A DNA stretch of 6,414 bases, taken from positions 1-6,414 of the forward strand of contig JAFNZX010000250.1 in NCBI GenBank assembly GCA_017382615.1, given 5' to 3'. A model generated the notes under the pieces. It searched no databases and was not told the DNA's origin. It worked only from the letters and a program-made list of their open reading frames with translations. This stretch comes from Clostridia bacterium. Lineage in GTDB: Bacteria > Bacillota > Clostridia > Oscillospirales > CAG-272. This document shows positions 4,471 through 6,414 of this stretch, piece after piece. Each line of letters begins with the position of its first letter. The stretch's first letter is position 1. Made by a program: the position numbers and the translations under genes.

Positions 4471-5426
4471 TATTGAACAAACGCTTTGCTTTGCGCAACG
4501 ATCTCCGTGCCGCCTTGACCGCGCAATGCCGCCTCCGCCGCGTCGGGGGAGGTGATGATGGCACGTCGGGCGGGGGCGGACGCCACAAAATTCATGGCTG
4601 CCTGCACCTTGGGCAGCATCGAGCCCTTGGCAAAGTGCCCCTGTGCCATCAAGGATTCCGCTTCGGCAAGCGTCAAGTGCGAAAGTGCCTTCTGATCCGG
4701 CTTGCCGTAATTGGTGTACACGGCGTCGGTTGCGGTCAGAATCAGCAGCGTGTGCGCACCCACCGCGGCGGCAAGCTTTGCAGCGGCAAAGTCCTTGTCG
4801 ATCACGGCTGCCACGGGCTTGCCACCCTCGTCCGTCATGAGCGTGGGAATGCCACCGCCGCCGCAGGCGATGACGATATATTCGCCCGCCAAAAGCGAGA
4901 GAATGGCATCGCGCTCCACGATCTCTACGGGCGCGGGGGAGGGCACGACGCGGCGATATCCGCGCCCTGCGTCCTCGGTAAACTGCCAATCGGGGTTTTG
5001 CGCCGCCAGCGCGTCCGCTTCTTCCTTGCTGTAAAACGCCCCGATAGGCTTTGTGGGATGCTTGAAGGCGGGATCGTTTTTGTCCACCGTGACTTGCGTA
5101 ATCACGCTGACCGCCTGCCAGGGCATGCCGCGGCGTGCCAGCTCTGCCTGCAGCGCGGCTTGCAAATGGTAACCGATATAGCCTTGGCTCATGGCGGTGC
5201 AATCGGGCAGGGGCATGGGGGAGATGGCGTCGGTCGCTTTTGCACCCGTATCAAAGGCAAGCTGAATCATGCCCACCTGCGGGCCGTTGCCGTGGCTGAC
5301 CACGATCTCGTTGCCCGCCTCAATCAAATCGACCAAGGTGCGGCAAACCTTTGCTACCGTGGCGCGTTGCGTTTCGCTGTCTTTTCCAAGGGCGTTGCCG
5401 CCCAGTGCAATAGCAATTCTCTGCAT
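4470..5426 (-). CDS. arcC: Carbamate kinase
   Basis: This 318-residue cytoplasmic enzyme makes ATP from carbamoyl phosphate and ADP, releasing carbamate that breaks down to ammonia and CO2. It has the amino-acid-kinase fold and all the family landmarks: LGGNALG (8-14), HGNGPQVG (45-52), KPIGAFY (127-132 region), DAGRGYRRVVPSPAP (152-166), CGGGGIP (188-194), VIDKDFAAAKLA (208-219), TDAVYTNYGKPDQ (233-245) and GHFAKGSMLPKV (263-274). Length is normal for the family. The start is the ATG at 5426-5424, just past a GGGGGTGAGG site; the upstream in-frame extension lies inside the aguA end and is not used. It is 4 bp downstream of agmatine deiminase, so it most likely consumes carbamoyl phosphate from the agmatine pathway rather than from arginine, although ornithine carbamoyltransferase elsewhere could also feed it. 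In agmatine operons this gene is sometimes called aguC. Confidence 0.95.
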   Translation of the reverse strand: MQRIAIALGGNALGKDSETQRATVAKVCRTLVDLIEAGNEIVVSHGNGPQVGMIQLAFDTGAKATDAISPMPLPDCTAMSQGYIGYHLQAALQAELARRGMPWQAVSVITQVTVDKNDPAFKHPTKPIGAFYSKEEADALAAQNPDWQFTEDAGRGYRRVVPSPAPVEIVERDAILSLLAGEYIVIACGGGGIPTLMTDEGGKPVAAVIDKDFAAAKLAAAVGAHTLLILTATDAVYTNYGKPDQKALSHLTLAEAESLMAQGHFAKGSMLPKVQAAMNFVASAPARRAIITSPDAAEAALRGQGGTEIVAQSKAFVQ

Positions 5427-5428
5427 AT

Positions 5429-5438
5429 CCTCACCCCC
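5429..5438 (-). promoter_or_regulatory. arcC ribosome binding site overlapping the aguA stop
   Basis: GGGGGTGAGG on the minus strand contains the aguA TGA stop and ends two bases before the arcC ATG. The GGGGGT portion is better spaced (7 bases) than the GAGG portion. The overlap indicates translational coupling of the two genes. Confidence 0.65.
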
Positions 5439-6414
5439 GTCGCGCAGGCTGCTGCTGCGTAATGCAATGAATGTTGCCGCCGCCGTACGCAATCTCGCGC
5501 GTCATCACGCCAACTACACGGCGGTCGGGGAACATTGCCTGCACCTGCTCAATCGCTAAAGCGTCATTCTCGTCACCGTACTGCGGCAGGATGACGCCGC
5601 CGTTGACAATGAGGAAATTCATATAAGACGCAATGCTGACCTCTCCGTCGCGCCTGGGCAGCGTGCCCTCTGCGGAGTCAATGGTGTCCGCCCCCTCCAG
5701 GTACACGGGCTTTTTGGTCAAGCACAGCTTGTGCACCTTGAGCCTGCGCCCCTTGGCGTCGGTCTGCCGGCAGAGAAATTCGTAAGCGTCACGCGCTTCC
5801 TCGTAAAAGGGGTGCTCCTTGTCGTCGGTGTAAATGCACGCCACCTCGCCGGGGGCGACAAAGCACGCCACGTCGTCAATGTGGCCGTTGGTTTCGTCGG
5901 GATCAATGCCGTCGCGGATCCACAGCACCTTGGTGCAGCCAAGGTATTCGCACAGCATCTGTTCGATCTGCTCGCGGGACATATCGGGGTTTCTGCCGGG
6001 GGAGAGCAAGCACATTTCGGTTGTCAGCACCGTGCCCTCGCCGTCCACGTGGATAGATCCCCCTTCCAAGACGAAATCGGGCGTGGGATAGCGGTCAACG
6101 CCCGAGAGCTCGCAGATCTTTTGCGCCACCTCTGCATCCTTGTCCCAAGGAAAATACAGACCGTCGTAAAGTCCGCCCCAGGCGTTGAACGCCCAATCGG
6201 CGGCACGCAAGCCCCCCTTGTCATTGACGAGAAAGGTAGGGCCGCAGTCGCGCACCCAAGCGTCGTTCGAGGACATTTCCACTACCGTAATTTCGGGCGG
6301 CAGCATATTTCGCGCGTTGGCGTACTGCGCAGCGGACACGCACACGGTTACGGGCTCGAACTCGGAAATGGCGCGCGCCACGTCGGCAAACGCCTTTTGC
6401 GCGGGCTTTGCGCC
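5431..6414 (-). CDS. aguA: Agmatine deiminase, N terminus beyond the window
   Basis: The visible 327 residues match agmatine deiminase, which hydrolyses agmatine to N-carbamoylputrescine and ammonia in the cytoplasm. The frame stays open to the window edge, and residues before the internal GTG at 6381-6379 (GAKPAQKAFAD) fit the family, so that GTG is not the start. Roughly 30-40 N-terminal residues are missing, judging from the usual length of about 365. Motifs of this guanidino-modifying fold are NDAWVRDCGPTF (50-61), LEGGSIHVDGEGT (116-128), ETNGHIDD with catalytic His178 (174-181), and GGGNIHCITQQQP with the nucleophilic Cys317. It closely resembles the Enterococcus/Streptococcus type, as I recall it, rather than peptidyl-arginine deiminases. 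It is first of at least two genes with arcC. The product needs putrescine carbamoyltransferase (ptcA/aguB) to yield carbamoyl phosphate for arcC; that gene is not in the window. Confidence 0.95.
   Translation of the reverse strand, partial: GAKPAQKAFADVARAISEFEPVTVCVSAAQYANARNMLPPEITVVEMSSNDAWVRDCGPTFLVNDKGGLRAADWAFNAWGGLYDGLYFPWDKDAEVAQKICELSGVDRYPTPDFVLEGGSIHVDGEGTVLTTEMCLLSPGRNPDMSREQIEQMLCEYLGCTKVLWIRDGIDPDETNGHIDDVACFVAPGEVACIYTDDKEHPFYEEARDAYEFLCRQTDAKGRRLKVHKLCLTKKPVYLEGADTIDSAEGTLPRRDGEVSIASYMNFLIVNGGVILPQYGDENDALAIEQVQAMFPDRRVVGVMTREIAYGGGNIHCITQQQPARRG

Noticed and set aside
4452..5462. 336-codon plus-strand open frame opposite arcC
   Set aside because: The minus strand encodes a complete carbamate kinase with every family motif. 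The plus-strand product is low-complexity, His/Gly/Arg-rich and unrecognisable.

Overview
The window looks like chromosomal DNA of a Gram-positive, low- to mid-GC Firmicute, probably an uncultured gut clostridium. The reasons are strong purine-rich Shine-Dalgarno sites, consensus sigma-A type -10 boxes with extended TG, compact Rho-independent terminators, a small lipoprotein, and an agmatine deiminase and carbamate kinase of the Firmicutes type. The species call is inference; there is no rRNA or marker gene here.

Left part (1-2860, + strand): the tail of one small secreted-type protein (to 158) is followed by a terminator, a promoter, a complete paralogous lipoprotein (329-934), another terminator, a second nearly identical promoter, and a 565-residue GH78-like alpha-L-rhamnosidase-type glycosidase (1122-2819) that ends at a perfect 12-bp terminator hairpin. 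The two promoters share 41 of 42 bases and lie exactly 800 bp apart, so the lipoprotein and the glycosidase are probably expressed under the same control although they are separate transcription units.

Middle part (2861-4470, + strand): a 120-residue DUF559/Vsr-like nuclease-fold protein (2897-3259) starts from a -10 box placed directly against the preceding terminator. It is followed by a 400-bp gene-free stretch holding a GC-rich, nested inverted-repeat element of about 200 bp (3302-3501) that looks like a MITE or other non-autonomous palindromic repeat. Next comes a Cof-type HAD phosphatase (3660-4430), which is AT-richer by eye than the genes on either side, and its terminator.

Right part (4470-6414, - strand): carbamate kinase (arcC, 4470-5426) lies 4 bp downstream of agmatine deiminase (aguA, 5431 to beyond the window end). 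Together they are the first and last steps of the agmatine deiminase route, which makes ATP, ammonia and putrescine from agmatine. The middle enzyme, putrescine carbamoyltransferase, and the agmatine/putrescine antiporter are not in the window and would be expected upstream of aguA. The HAD gene and arcC converge on one hairpin at 4436-4470.

Nothing here is a clearly new multi-gene system. The items most worth a second look are the duplicated promoter, the tandem lipoprotein paralogues, the nested palindromic element next to the DUF559 gene, and the altered catalytic motif of the glycosidase.
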